From an uncultured Erysipelotrichaceae bacterium (GTDB lineage Bacteria > Bacillota_I > Bacilli_A > Erysipelotrichales > Erysipelotrichaceae), in the NCBI GenBank assembly GCA_937874965.1, contig CALNCD010000152.1:1-13229 (forward strand): DNA of 13,229 nt. The letters run 5' to 3'. Positions 1 to 5,939 of this stretch are shown in pieces. Each line of letters starts with the position of its first letter. The stretch's first letter is position 1. The notes under the pieces are model-generated. The model was not told the origin of the DNA, did no database searches, and was given only the letters and a program-made list of their open reading frames with translations. Both the position numbers and the translations under genes were made by a program.

Positions 1-202
1 GGGTGGCATGAATGCCTTAGATGAGGAACTTGAAGGGGCGTGTGATCTGGAATTAGTCGAAGGCGATTCTCCTATGATCGCAATCCGTGTGATTGATGAT
101 TCTGAGATCTGCCAGATCATTCTCAAAACGATTTTAATTCAGTTGAAAACAATTGAAGAAGTGTATAGTCAGTATCTAACAATACGTGAAATGGAGGTTT
201 AA
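1..202 (+). CDS. prp: Ribosomal-processing cysteine protease Prp, C-terminal part
   Basis: This is the 3' end of a reading frame that enters from the left edge; no stop precedes the first in-frame ATG at 8, so that ATG is internal. In Bacillota the small cysteine protease Prp (YsxB family) lies between rplU (L21) and rpmA (L27) and removes the N-terminal extension of L27 before ribosome assembly. The visible part ends in an amphipathic helix (LKTILIQLKTIEEVYSQYL) like the C-terminal helix of the family. The catalytic His and Cys would lie upstream of the window and cannot be checked. The stop is 3 bases before the rpmA ATG, and the rpmA ribosome binding site lies inside this gene. The call rests mainly on position, size and the extended L27 next door. 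Confidence 0.82.
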   Translation, partial: GGMNALDEELEGACDLELVEGDSPMIAIRVIDDSEICQIILKTILIQLKTIEEVYSQYLTIREMEV

Positions 203-205
203 CTC

Positions 206-490
206 ATGAAGTTTACATTGAATATCCAATTATTTGCTTCTAAGAAGGGGGTCGGTTCTACAAAGAACGGACGTGATTCCCATTCGAAGCGTTTGGGTGC
301 TAAGTTATCAGATGGTCAATTTGCATCTGCGGGTTCAATCATCTTCCGTCAGCGCGGAACCAAGATTCATCCTGGTTTGAATGTCGGACGGGGTGGCGAT
401 GACACGCTGTTTGCAATGATTGATGGAATTGTGAAATTTGAACGTCTCGGACGTGATAAAAAGCAGGTTTCAGTTTATCCAGCTGCATAA
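206..490 (+). CDS. rpmA: Large ribosomal subunit protein bL27, with Prp-cleaved N-terminal extension
   Basis: L27 is a 50S subunit protein whose N-terminal tail reaches towards the peptidyl-transferase centre. The 94-residue product has the family core SKKGVGSTKNGRDS followed by SKRLGAK and the C-terminal GRDKKQVSVYP. Residues 1-11 (MKFTLNIQLFA) precede the mature start at Ser12. This is the Bacillota extension that Prp removes, usually at FFA followed by S. Here the residue before Phe is Leu (LFA), a mild deviation. The ribosome binding site GGAGG at 193-197 lies 8 bases before the ATG, inside the end of prp. An intrinsic terminator follows directly. Identification is certain. Confidence 0.98.
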   Translation: MKFTLNIQLFASKKGVGSTKNGRDSHSKRLGAKLSDGQFASAGSIIFRQRGTKIHPGLNVGRGGDDTLFAMIDGIVKFERLGRDKKQVSVYPAA

Positions 491-492
491 TT

Positions 493-516
493 AAAATCCC
501 CTCCGGGGATTTTTTG
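493..516 (+). terminator. Intrinsic terminator after rpmA
   Basis: A 9-bp stem (AAAATCCCC at 493-501 with GGGGATTTT at 505-513) closes a 3-base loop and runs into a T tract. It begins three bases after the rpmA stop. The obgE ribosome binding site starts only a few bases later, so obgE is probably reached by readthrough. Confidence 0.85.
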
Positions 517-535
517 TTGTGAAAGGAGTACGGCG

Positions 536-1825
536 ATGTTTGTCGATAAGGTAAAAATTAAAATAAAAGCAGGGGATGGCGGGAATGGAATTGTGGCGTA
601 TCGCCGGGAGAAGTATGTCCCATTGGGAGGCCCGTATGGCGGCGATGGCGGCGATGGCGGTGATATTGTTTTTCAGGTGGATACCCACAAGTCAACCCTG
701 CTTGATCTGCGTTATAATAAGCTCTTGAAGGCAGAGAGCGGTTTTAACGGCAAGACAAAGAAGATGCATGGCGCACGTGGTGCGGATGTCGTGGTGCGGG
801 TACCGGTTGGAACAACCATCAAGGATGCAGCGTCGGGGCAGGTCCTTGCCGACTTGGTGTACCCTGATCAGCGTGTCGTTATCGCACAAGGCGGCAAGGG
901 AGGACGGGGAAATTATCATTTCGCTACGCCTCGCAACTCTGCTCCGAATTTTGCGGAAAACGGAGAAATCGGTGAGAGCCGGGAAATTCAGCTGGAATTG
1001 CGATTGCTGGCTGATGCGGGTCTGGTCGGCTTCCCTTCAGTAGGAAAATCAACGTTTATCTCTGTTGTCAGTGCAGCTCGCCCTGAAATAGGCGACTATC
1101 CTTTCACAACTCTGGTACCAAATCTGGGTGTGGTGAAAGTAAATGACGGGCGCTCTTTCGTGTTGGCTGATTTACCTGGCTTGATTGAAAATGCACACCT
1201 CGGCAAGGGCCTTGGGATTCAGTTCCTGAAGCACATTGAACGATGCCGGGTCTTGATTCACTTGATTGACATGTCGGGCAGTGAAGGCCGTGATCCGATT
1301 GATGATTATAAGATTATCAATCATGAATTGGTTTCGTACAAGCATGATTTAATCAAGCGTCCGCAGTTTGTTGTTGCGAATAAAATGGATCTGGAAGGGT
1401 CGCGTGAGAATCTTGTTCGATTCAAGCAAGCCTATCCTGATCTGGTGGTCTACGAGTGTATCACATTGATTGCTGAAGGCTTGGATCCTGTCCTGTATGC
1501 GGTCATGGATCAGCTGGATCAGATGCCTCAGGATATGTTTGTTGAAGCGGAAGTCAGCGAAGTAACATTCACTTACGAAAACCCAGCCGACCAGTTTTCA
1601 ATTGAACGAATCAATGAGAATACCTGGCGTATTTCTGGAGACCTTCTGGAACGCAAGTTCCGTCAGATCAACATGGATTCAGAAGAGTCGGTTCTGCGCT
1701 TCGGTCATACCCTTCGTAAAATCGGCGTGGATGAAGCGTTGCGGGATGCCGGAGTACAAGACGGTGATATCGTCATTCTGATGAACATCCAGTTTGTCTT
1801 TGCGGAAAATGTTCAGGAAATCTAA
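536..1825 (+). CDS. obgE: GTPase Obg (CgtA), ribosome assembly and stress GTPase
   Basis: Obg is an essential GTPase acting in late 50S assembly and stress signalling. The 429 residues show the full architecture: a glycine-rich Obg fold at about 1-158 (AGDGGNG, REKYVPLGGP, GGKGGRGN), a G domain at about 159-335, and an OCT domain at about 340-425 (SIERINENTWRISG). G-domain motifs seen are the P-loop GFPSVGKS at 165-172, switch II DLPG at 212-215 and NKMD at 282-285. The G5 position reads CITLIAEGL around 308-316, without the usual S-A pair. Three tandem 9-base units at 638-664 encode repeated Gly-Gly-Asp and are part of the fold. The ribosome binding site GAAAGGAG at 521-528 supports this ATG. 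The order L21-prp-L27-obg is classic for Bacillota. Confidence 0.97.
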   Translation: MFVDKVKIKIKAGDGGNGIVAYRREKYVPLGGPYGGDGGDGGDIVFQVDTHKSTLLDLRYNKLLKAESGFNGKTKKMHGARGADVVVRVPVGTTIKDAASGQVLADLVYPDQRVVIAQGGKGGRGNYHFATPRNSAPNFAENGEIGESREIQLELRLLADAGLVGFPSVGKSTFISVVSAARPEIGDYPFTTLVPNLGVVKVNDGRSFVLADLPGLIENAHLGKGLGIQFLKHIERCRVLIHLIDMSGSEGRDPIDDYKIINHELVSYKHDLIKRPQFVVANKMDLEGSRENLVRFKQAYPDLVVYECITLIAEGLDPVLYAVMDQLDQMPQDMFVEAEVSEVTFTYENPADQFSIERINENTWRISGDLLERKFRQINMDSEESVLRFGHTLRKIGVDEALRDAGVQDGDIVILMNIQFVFAENVQEI

Positions 1826-1846
1826 CAATCTTCGGATTGTTTTTTT
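1824..1846 (+). terminator. Intrinsic terminator after obgE, UUCG loop
   Basis: The stem AACAATC at 1824-1830 pairs with GATTGTT at 1835-1841 across a stable UUCG tetraloop and continues into a T tract to 1846. The stem begins inside the obgE stop codon. It separates the L27-obgE unit from ruvAB. Confidence 0.9.
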
Positions 1847-1867
1847 CTGAATTTATGCTGAGGGTCA

Positions 1868-1876
1868 TGGTATAAT
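1868..1876 (+). promoter_or_regulatory. Extended -10 promoter for ruvAB
   Basis: A consensus TATAAT at 1871-1876 is preceded by TG at 1868-1869, giving an extended -10. The -35 region at about 1848-1853 (TGAATT) is weak, as extended -10 promoters allow. Transcription would start near 1883, only about 12 bases before the ruvA ATG, so the AAGGTG ribosome binding site at 1881-1886 lies at the very 5' end of the message. I see no Bacillus-type LexA box (CGAAC-N4-GTTCG) here. Confidence 0.7.
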
Positions 1877-1894
1877 GGAGAAGGTGATAAACGT

Positions 1895-2482
1895 ATGATT
1901 TCATTTATTAGAGGAATAGTGGTTGCATTCGGCGCAGATTATATTGTCCTGGATAACGGCGGCATTGGTTATCGGATGACCTTTATGCAAGCTGCTGCGG
2001 TTTCAATCGGCCAAGAGGTGACACTTTATACTCATATGCATATCCGCGAGGATGACTTGAGTCTTTTCGCGTTCGTCAATCCTTTGGACTTGGAAATTTT
2101 CAAGCAGCTGATCAATGTGAAAGGGCTCGGCCCAAAGACGGCGATTACGATGCTCGGAAGCAATAATGGCCAGCGGATTCTGACTGCGATTGAAGAACAG
2201 GATGTAGCTTACTTGAAGTCGTTGCCTGGAATTGGCGCGAAAACGGCTTCCCAGATGGTTCTTGATTTAAAAGGGAAATTAGTCACGACAGCTGCAGGTT
2301 CCAAAGCAGGGACAAATCCGGCTGTGATTGAGGCAGTGGATGCTCTGAAAGATCTCGGGTTCAAGAACGCGGAATTGACGTGGATTGAAAAAGAACTGAA
2401 TCAGATGGCGCCTGAGTCATCGGTTCAAGCAATGATTAAGCATGGTCTGCAGTTGTTGCAGACACGAAAAGGGGGTCAATGA
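1895..2482 (+). CDS. ruvA: Holliday junction branch migration protein RuvA
   Basis: RuvA binds four-way DNA junctions as a tetramer and loads the RuvB motors. The 195-residue product has the N-terminal OB-fold (MISFIRGIVV, then GIGYRM) at about 1-62. Two helix-hairpin-helix motifs follow at 75-84 (VKGLGPKTAI) and 110-119 (LPGIGAKTAS), the second continuing into MVLDLKGKL. A flexible linker at about 130-145 leads to the small C-terminal domain that contacts RuvB. Length and order are normal. The ribosome binding site AAGGTG at 1881-1886 supports the start. The last four bases overlap the ruvB start (ATGA), which indicates translational coupling. Confidence 0.97.
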   Translation: MISFIRGIVVAFGADYIVLDNGGIGYRMTFMQAAAVSIGQEVTLYTHMHIREDDLSLFAFVNPLDLEIFKQLINVKGLGPKTAITMLGSNNGQRILTAIEEQDVAYLKSLPGIGAKTASQMVLDLKGKLVTTAAGSKAGTNPAVIEAVDALKDLGFKNAELTWIEKELNQMAPESSVQAMIKHGLQLLQTRKGGQ

Positions 2483-3489
2483 TGGAACGGGGGATGGCTT
2501 CAGAAATACTGGAGGATGAGTATGAAGAGTCAATTCGTCCCTCTCGGCTCAGTGAGTATATCGGCCAAGAGAGTCTGAAACAGAACCTTAAAGTCTTTAT
2601 ACAGGCGGCGCTAAGTCGCAACGAAGCGTTGGATCATCTTCTTCTGTATGGGCCACCTGGTCTTGGGAAGACAACGCTGGCGTATATTCTCTCGCATGAA
2701 ATGAACACCAATATTAAAGTTGCTAGTGGTCCGAGTATCGAGCGTACCGGTGATCTGGCTGCTATTCTTTCATCGTTGGAGGCCGGGGATGTCCTGTTTA
2801 TTGATGAGATTCACCGGATTCCGAAAATAGTCGAGGAAGTGCTTTATCCGGCAATGGAAGATTACTGTCTGGATCTCGTTGTCGGAAAGGATTCAACCAG
2901 CCGATCGATTCGGATCGACTTGCCTCCATTCACGTTGGTGGGGGCGACGACTCGTGCAGGCGATCTGAGTGCGCCGCTCCGTGATCGGTTCGGCATTATT
3001 TCCAAATTAGAGTATTACACCAGTGATCAGCTGGAAACAATCGTGGAGCGTACGTCCCGTGTTATGAGTACACCCATCGACCCTGATGCCTTGGCGGAAA
3101 TCGCAAAGCGTTCGCGAGGTACACCCCGTATTGCCAATCGGCTGTTCAGAAGAGTCCGGGATTTTGCCCAGGTACTCAATGATAATGTGATTTCACTGGA
3201 TATTACCCAGCATGCACTTGATCGCTTAAAAGTGGATTCTCTTGGATTGGATGATGTGGATATCCGTTATCTTCGTGGAATTATTGAACGGTTCAAAGGG
3301 GGTCCGGTGGGTCTTGAAGCCATCGCCAGCTCTATTTCTGAAGAATCAATGACTCTGGAAGATGTCTATGAACCCTATCTGTTGCAGCTTGGCTTTATCA
3401 ATCGGACTCCACGAGGACGAGTGGTTACTGAAAAAGCCTATAAGCATCTTGGTATTAATCACAATGAAGGTTTATTCGAGGATGAGTAG
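2479..3489 (+). CDS. ruvB: Holliday junction DNA helicase RuvB
   Basis: RuvB is the AAA+ motor that drives branch migration with RuvA. The 336 residues contain Walker A GPPGLGKTT at 58-66, Walker B with DEIH at 109-112, sensor 1 GATTRAG at 155-161, the arginine finger in LRDRFG (Arg170) and the sensor 2 arginine in GTPR (Arg217). The C-terminal winged-helix DNA-binding domain carries GFINRTPRGR. All catalytic residues are present and length is typical. The start overlaps the ruvA stop in ATGATGG, with a G-rich ribosome binding site (AAGGGGG) just upstream. An ATG one codon later, at 2482, is an equally possible start and would change the protein by one residue. Confidence 0.97.
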   Translation: MMERGMASEILEDEYEESIRPSRLSEYIGQESLKQNLKVFIQAALSRNEALDHLLLYGPPGLGKTTLAYILSHEMNTNIKVASGPSIERTGDLAAILSSLEAGDVLFIDEIHRIPKIVEEVLYPAMEDYCLDLVVGKDSTSRSIRIDLPPFTLVGATTRAGDLSAPLRDRFGIISKLEYYTSDQLETIVERTSRVMSTPIDPDALAEIAKRSRGTPRIANRLFRRVRDFAQVLNDNVISLDITQHALDRLKVDSLGLDDVDIRYLRGIIERFKGGPVGLEAIASSISEESMTLEDVYEPYLLQLGFINRTPRGRVVTEKAYKHLGINHNEGLFEDE

Positions 3490-3514
3490 TCAAATCCACC
3501 CTCGTAGACTTGTT

Positions 3515-3546
3515 AAAGCCCTTCCTGATCCAGAGGAAGGGCTTTT
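3515..3546 (+). terminator. Intrinsic terminator after ruvB
   Basis: An 11-bp perfect stem, AAAGCCCTTCC at 3515-3525 with GGAAGGGCTTT at 3535-3545, has a 9-base loop and continues TTTTCTTT. It lies between the convergent ruvB and dapL genes. Read on the minus strand the stem is followed only by a short broken T tract, so it is a weaker stop for dapL transcripts. Confidence 0.88.
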
Positions 3547-3559
3547 CTTTGTGTTTGCT

Positions 3560-4777
3560 TCAGAAGACCTGTTTTATGGCTTGGATAGCCTTGAGTATTG
3601 TTTCCCGCTGCCCAAAGGCCGAGAGCCTGAAATAGCCTTCTCCAGAGGGTCCGAACCCCGATCCCGGTGTGCCGACGACATGCGCTTTATCAAGCAGATA
3701 ATCAAAGGTTTCCCAGGAGTTCATACCCTCAGGGTTTTTCATCCAGATATAGGGTCCGTTGTCACCTCCATAGGCTTCCAGATGGATCGATGCTAATCCG
3801 TCTTTGATCAGTCTGGCATTGTCGAGGTAGAAATCAATGGCCTCCTGTGTTTCGCGCTGTCCTTGCTCGCTGTAGACAGCCTCACCAGCCTGCTGAATAA
3901 TGTAGGGTGCCCCATTGTATTTTGATCCCTGACGGCGGATCCAGAGGTCAAGCAAGGAAGTGCCGTCCAAAATCAATGCCCTGGGAATAACGCAGTAACC
4001 AAGACGAAGTCCGGTAAAGCCTGCTGCTTTTGAAAAACTCCGAAGTTCAATTGCACATGTCTTTGCCCCTTCACACTCATAGATACTGTGGGGAAGGGAG
4101 GGGTCTTTGATAAAACGCTCATATGCTGCGTCAAAGATGATGACAGCCTTTGTCGCATTTGCGTAATTGACCCACTCCTGCAATTCCGCCTTGGTAATTG
4201 TTGCGCCAGTCGGGTTATTTGGGTAGCACAGGTAGATCAAGTCGACCTGTGCTGCCGGCAATGCCGGCACAAAGTGATTGGAACTGTTCATCGGCAGATA
4301 GACGAGATCATGCCAGCGTCCAAGCGCTGCATCATAGTTTTTGAGCCGCCCGGCCATGACGTTGGAATCAATATAGACCGGATAAACAGGATCACCGACG
4401 GCGATAACCGCATCTGCAGAAAACAGTTCCTGAATGTTTGCGGCATCACTTTTTGCACCATCCGAAATGATGATTTCTTCCGGTTCAATAACAACGCCGC
4501 GCTTTTTGAAATCCTGGTCAGCAATTGTCTGTTTCAGAAAATCATAGCCGACTTCCGGGGCATATCCTCGAAAAGATTCAATAAGACGTTGCTGATCGAC
4601 GGCTTCATGAAGCCGAGTGACAACTGTTTTAGAGAGCGGCAGGGTCACATCCCCGATTCCAAGACGGAGAACTTCAATGGATGGGTGCTGATTCTGATAG
4701 GCTTTCACGCGTCGTGCGATTTCACTGAACAGATACGAAGCTGGCAGATTCTTGAAATTTGCGTTAATATGCGCCAT
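3560..4777 (-). CDS. dapL: LL-diaminopimelate aminotransferase DapL
   Basis: DapL is a PLP-dependent class I/II aminotransferase that converts tetrahydrodipicolinate directly to LL-diaminopimelate using glutamate, bypassing the succinylase or acetylase branch. The 405-residue product matches the family from end to end: NFKNLPASYLFSEIARR and RLGIGDVTLPL near the N terminus, DGAKSD at 106-111, PNNPTGA at 186-192, DAAY at 216-219, the PLP lysine Lys250 in SFSKAAGFTGLRLG, and the very characteristic PGSGFGPSGEGYFRLSAFG with substrate-binding Arg384. Its start lies 14 bases inside dapF, with ribosome binding site AAGGAG just before the ATG. The neighbouring dapF acts on its product, and the divergent operon supplies its substrate. 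The PGSGFGP signature separates it from ordinary aspartate aminotransferases. Confidence 0.95.
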   Translation of the reverse strand: MAHINANFKNLPASYLFSEIARRVKAYQNQHPSIEVLRLGIGDVTLPLSKTVVTRLHEAVDQQRLIESFRGYAPEVGYDFLKQTIADQDFKKRGVVIEPEEIIISDGAKSDAANIQELFSADAVIAVGDPVYPVYIDSNVMAGRLKNYDAALGRWHDLVYLPMNSSNHFVPALPAAQVDLIYLCYPNNPTGATITKAELQEWVNYANATKAVIIFDAAYERFIKDPSLPHSIYECEGAKTCAIELRSFSKAAGFTGLRLGYCVIPRALILDGTSLLDLWIRRQGSKYNGAPYIIQQAGEAVYSEQGQRETQEAIDFYLDNARLIKDGLASIHLEAYGGDNGPYIWMKNPEGMNSWETFDYLLDKAHVVGTPGSGFGPSGEGYFRLSAFGQRETILKAIQAIKQVF

Positions 4778-5612
4778 TGTATTCTCCTTCTAATTCCCCG
4801 GTAAAGACTGTTGTTGCCGGTCCGCTCATCCTGATATGCCGGGTTATCGGATCGAGGGCAATACTGAGAGAACCCCCTTTGAGATGAACCGTTACATGAT
4901 GATCCACTTTGCCAAGTGTATTGGCGATATAGGCACTGGCGCAAGCTCCGGTTCCGCAAGCCAATGTTTCGCCAGAACCTCTTTCCCAGACGCGCATCGT
5001 GATGTTCTGACGATCCAGTACAGTTATGAATTCCGTATTGATACTTTCCGGAAAGAGAGGATGATTCTCAAAAAGCGGACCTATATGGGCGAGATCCAGG
5101 GTGTCAATCGTATCCGCAAAAATGACGCAATGGGGGTTTCCCATACTTACGAATGAACAACGGTACGTTCTGCCCTCAAGAGTAAGCTCATAATCAAGGG
5201 GTTCAATATTGATTGCCAGGGGAATTTGCAGGGGGTCAATAATCGGTATTCCCATATCCACCGTTGCGCCAAGCACGCGTCCTTCTTTGAAATCGAGGGT
5301 GACGTTTCGAAGGCCGCTGAGGGTTTCAATCATCAATGATGTACTGGTGCTGAGATGCTGATCATGGATGAACTTTGAAAAACAGCGGATTCCGTTCCCG
5401 CACATTTTACCTTGAGAACCGTCGCTGTTATACATGACCATCTTGAAATCAGCCTGATCAGAGGGCTCGACCAGAATTAGCCCATCTGAACCAATGCCGA
5501 AATGGCGATCGGACAGACGTTTGGCGAGTGCACCCGGATTCTTGATCTGCTGGCTTAGATTGTTGATATAGATATAATCATTGCCGATGCCTTCCATTTT
5601 CGTGAATTTCAT
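4764..5612 (-). CDS. dapF: Diaminopimelate epimerase DapF
   Basis: DapF interconverts LL- and meso-diaminopimelate by a two-cysteine, cofactor-free mechanism. The 282-residue product begins MKFTKMEGIGNDY, the usual family start. Catalytic Cys71 is in MCGNGIRC and Cys219 in GSGETLACGTGAC; MGNPHCV at 157-163 is also conserved. I chose the ATG at 5612, not the in-frame ATG at 5627, because the ribosome binding site AAGGAGG lies between them and overlaps the upstream ATG, and family members start at the later one. The gene ends 14 bases inside dapL, so the two are co-transcribed and probably translationally coupled. Its leader is too short to hold a riboswitch. Confidence 0.96.
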   Translation of the reverse strand: MKFTKMEGIGNDYIYINNLSQQIKNPGALAKRLSDRHFGIGSDGLILVEPSDQADFKMVMYNSDGSQGKMCGNGIRCFSKFIHDQHLSTSTSLMIETLSGLRNVTLDFKEGRVLGATVDMGIPIIDPLQIPLAINIEPLDYELTLEGRTYRCSFVSMGNPHCVIFADTIDTLDLAHIGPLFENHPLFPESINTEFITVLDRQNITMRVWERGSGETLACGTGACASAYIANTLGKVDHHVTVHLKGGSLSIALDPITRHIRMSGPATTVFTGELEGEYNGAY

Positions 5613-5634
5613 AGCGTCCTCCTTCATAGAAAGT

Positions 5635-5663
5635 ATTCTACAAGAGATTCATGAAAATGTAAA
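5635..5663 (-). promoter_or_regulatory. Promoter of the dapF-dapL unit
   Basis: On the minus strand TTTACA (5663-5658) and TAGAAT (5640-5635) are separated by 17 bases. Transcription would start near 5628, leaving a leader of about 16 bases that is mostly the dapF ribosome binding site. Its -35 lies 17 bases from the -35 of the divergent lysA promoter, with A/T-rich sequence between. Confidence 0.72.
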
Positions 5664-5680
5664 ATAGTTTCTGAAAAATA

Positions 5681-5709
5681 TTGACATTCCTTTCAATGGG
5701 TGGTAGATT
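5681..5709 (+). promoter_or_regulatory. Promoter of the lysA-lysC-dapA-dapB operon
   Basis: A perfect -35 TTGACA (5681-5686) is followed after 17 bases by TAGATT (5704-5709), which is preceded by TGG, an extended -10. Transcription would start near 5716, about ten bases before the first riboswitch helix. This fits a promoter feeding directly into the riboswitch. Confidence 0.8.
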
Positions 5710-5725
5710 AAGAAAAAAGAAGAGT

Positions 5726-5871
5726 CAACACTGAAAGAGGCCGCGATCGACAAATAGCATTTGCGAGGTGTCATCGCCGAAACATCACTTGTGATGTTGG
5801 GGCTGTATTGAATAGATACAGCACTGTCAGACCGGATTGCCCAATCCGGATCTGGAGCACTTTCCCTGTTG
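5726..5871 (+). promoter_or_regulatory. Lysine riboswitch (L box) aptamer
   Basis: Five helices can be drawn by hand around a central junction. P1 pairs CAACA (5726-5730) and GAAAG (5733-5737) with CTTTC (5860-5864) and TGTTG (5867-5871). P2 pairs 5743-5752 with 5769-5777. P3 pairs 5781-5788 with 5791-5798. P4 pairs GCTGTAT (5802-5808) with ATACAGC (5816-5822). P5 pairs CCGGATT (5832-5838) with AATCCGG (5843-5849). Conserved L-box segments are present in order: AGAGG at 5736-5740, GCCGAA at 5776-5781, TTGAAT at 5808-5813, CTGTCA at 5824-5829 and TGGAG at 5853-5857. It lies upstream of four lysine-pathway genes and is followed by an intrinsic terminator. By family knowledge, lysine binding stabilises P1 and favours termination. 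Confidence 0.93.
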
Positions 5872-5872
5872 C

Positions 5873-5914
5873 GGGCAGAAGGTAGTCCTAAGCGGAACTA
5901 TGGGCCTTTTGCTC
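5873..5914 (+). promoter_or_regulatory. Candidate antiterminator hairpin in the lysine leader
   Basis: GCAGAAGG (5875-5882) can pair with CCTTTTGC (5905-5912). Continuing inward, TAGTCC (5883-5888) can pair with GGAACTA (5894-5900) with one bulged A, leaving TGGG (5901-5904) unpaired on the 3' side. This structure uses the whole 5' arm of the terminator at 5896-5905, so both cannot form at once. It abuts the P1 3' strand. Only weak pairs (5869-5871 with 5916-5918) would extend it into P1, so the link to ligand binding is inferred. Confidence 0.55.
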
Positions 5915-5926
5915 ATAGTTTTTTTT
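5896..5926 (+). terminator. Riboswitch-controlled intrinsic terminator before lysA
   Basis: AACTATGGGC (5896-5905) pairs with GCTCATAGTT (5911-5920), a 10-bp stem with one G-U pair and a 5-base loop, followed directly by eight T residues (5919-5926). It sits between the lysine aptamer and the lysA ribosome binding site, as expected for transcription attenuation. Confidence 0.88.
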
Positions 5927-5939
5927 GCGAGGAGGCACT

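Noticed and set aside
638..664. Three tandem 9-base GGCGGCGAT repeats
   Set aside because: They encode Gly-Gly-Asp in the glycine-rich Obg fold, which is conserved in the family; not an independent repeat element.
1826..1894. Possible SOS (LexA) control of ruvAB
   Set aside because: No CGAAC-N4-GTTCG or similar dyad is visible between the obgE terminator and ruvA.
4088..4804. Long plus-strand open frame of 238 codons
   Set aside because: It lies entirely antisense to dapL and the end of dapF, has no ribosome binding site or recognisable domain, and is rich in Cys, Ile and Arg like a shadow frame.
5613..5627. Upstream in-frame ATG for dapF at 5627
   Set aside because: The ribosome binding site AAGGAGG directly follows this ATG, so it serves the ATG at 5612, which also matches the family N terminus.
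5925..5939. Upstream in-frame TTG start for lysA
   Set aside because: It overlaps the terminator T tract and ribosome binding site; the ATG at 5940 gives the normal MxLHGT start.
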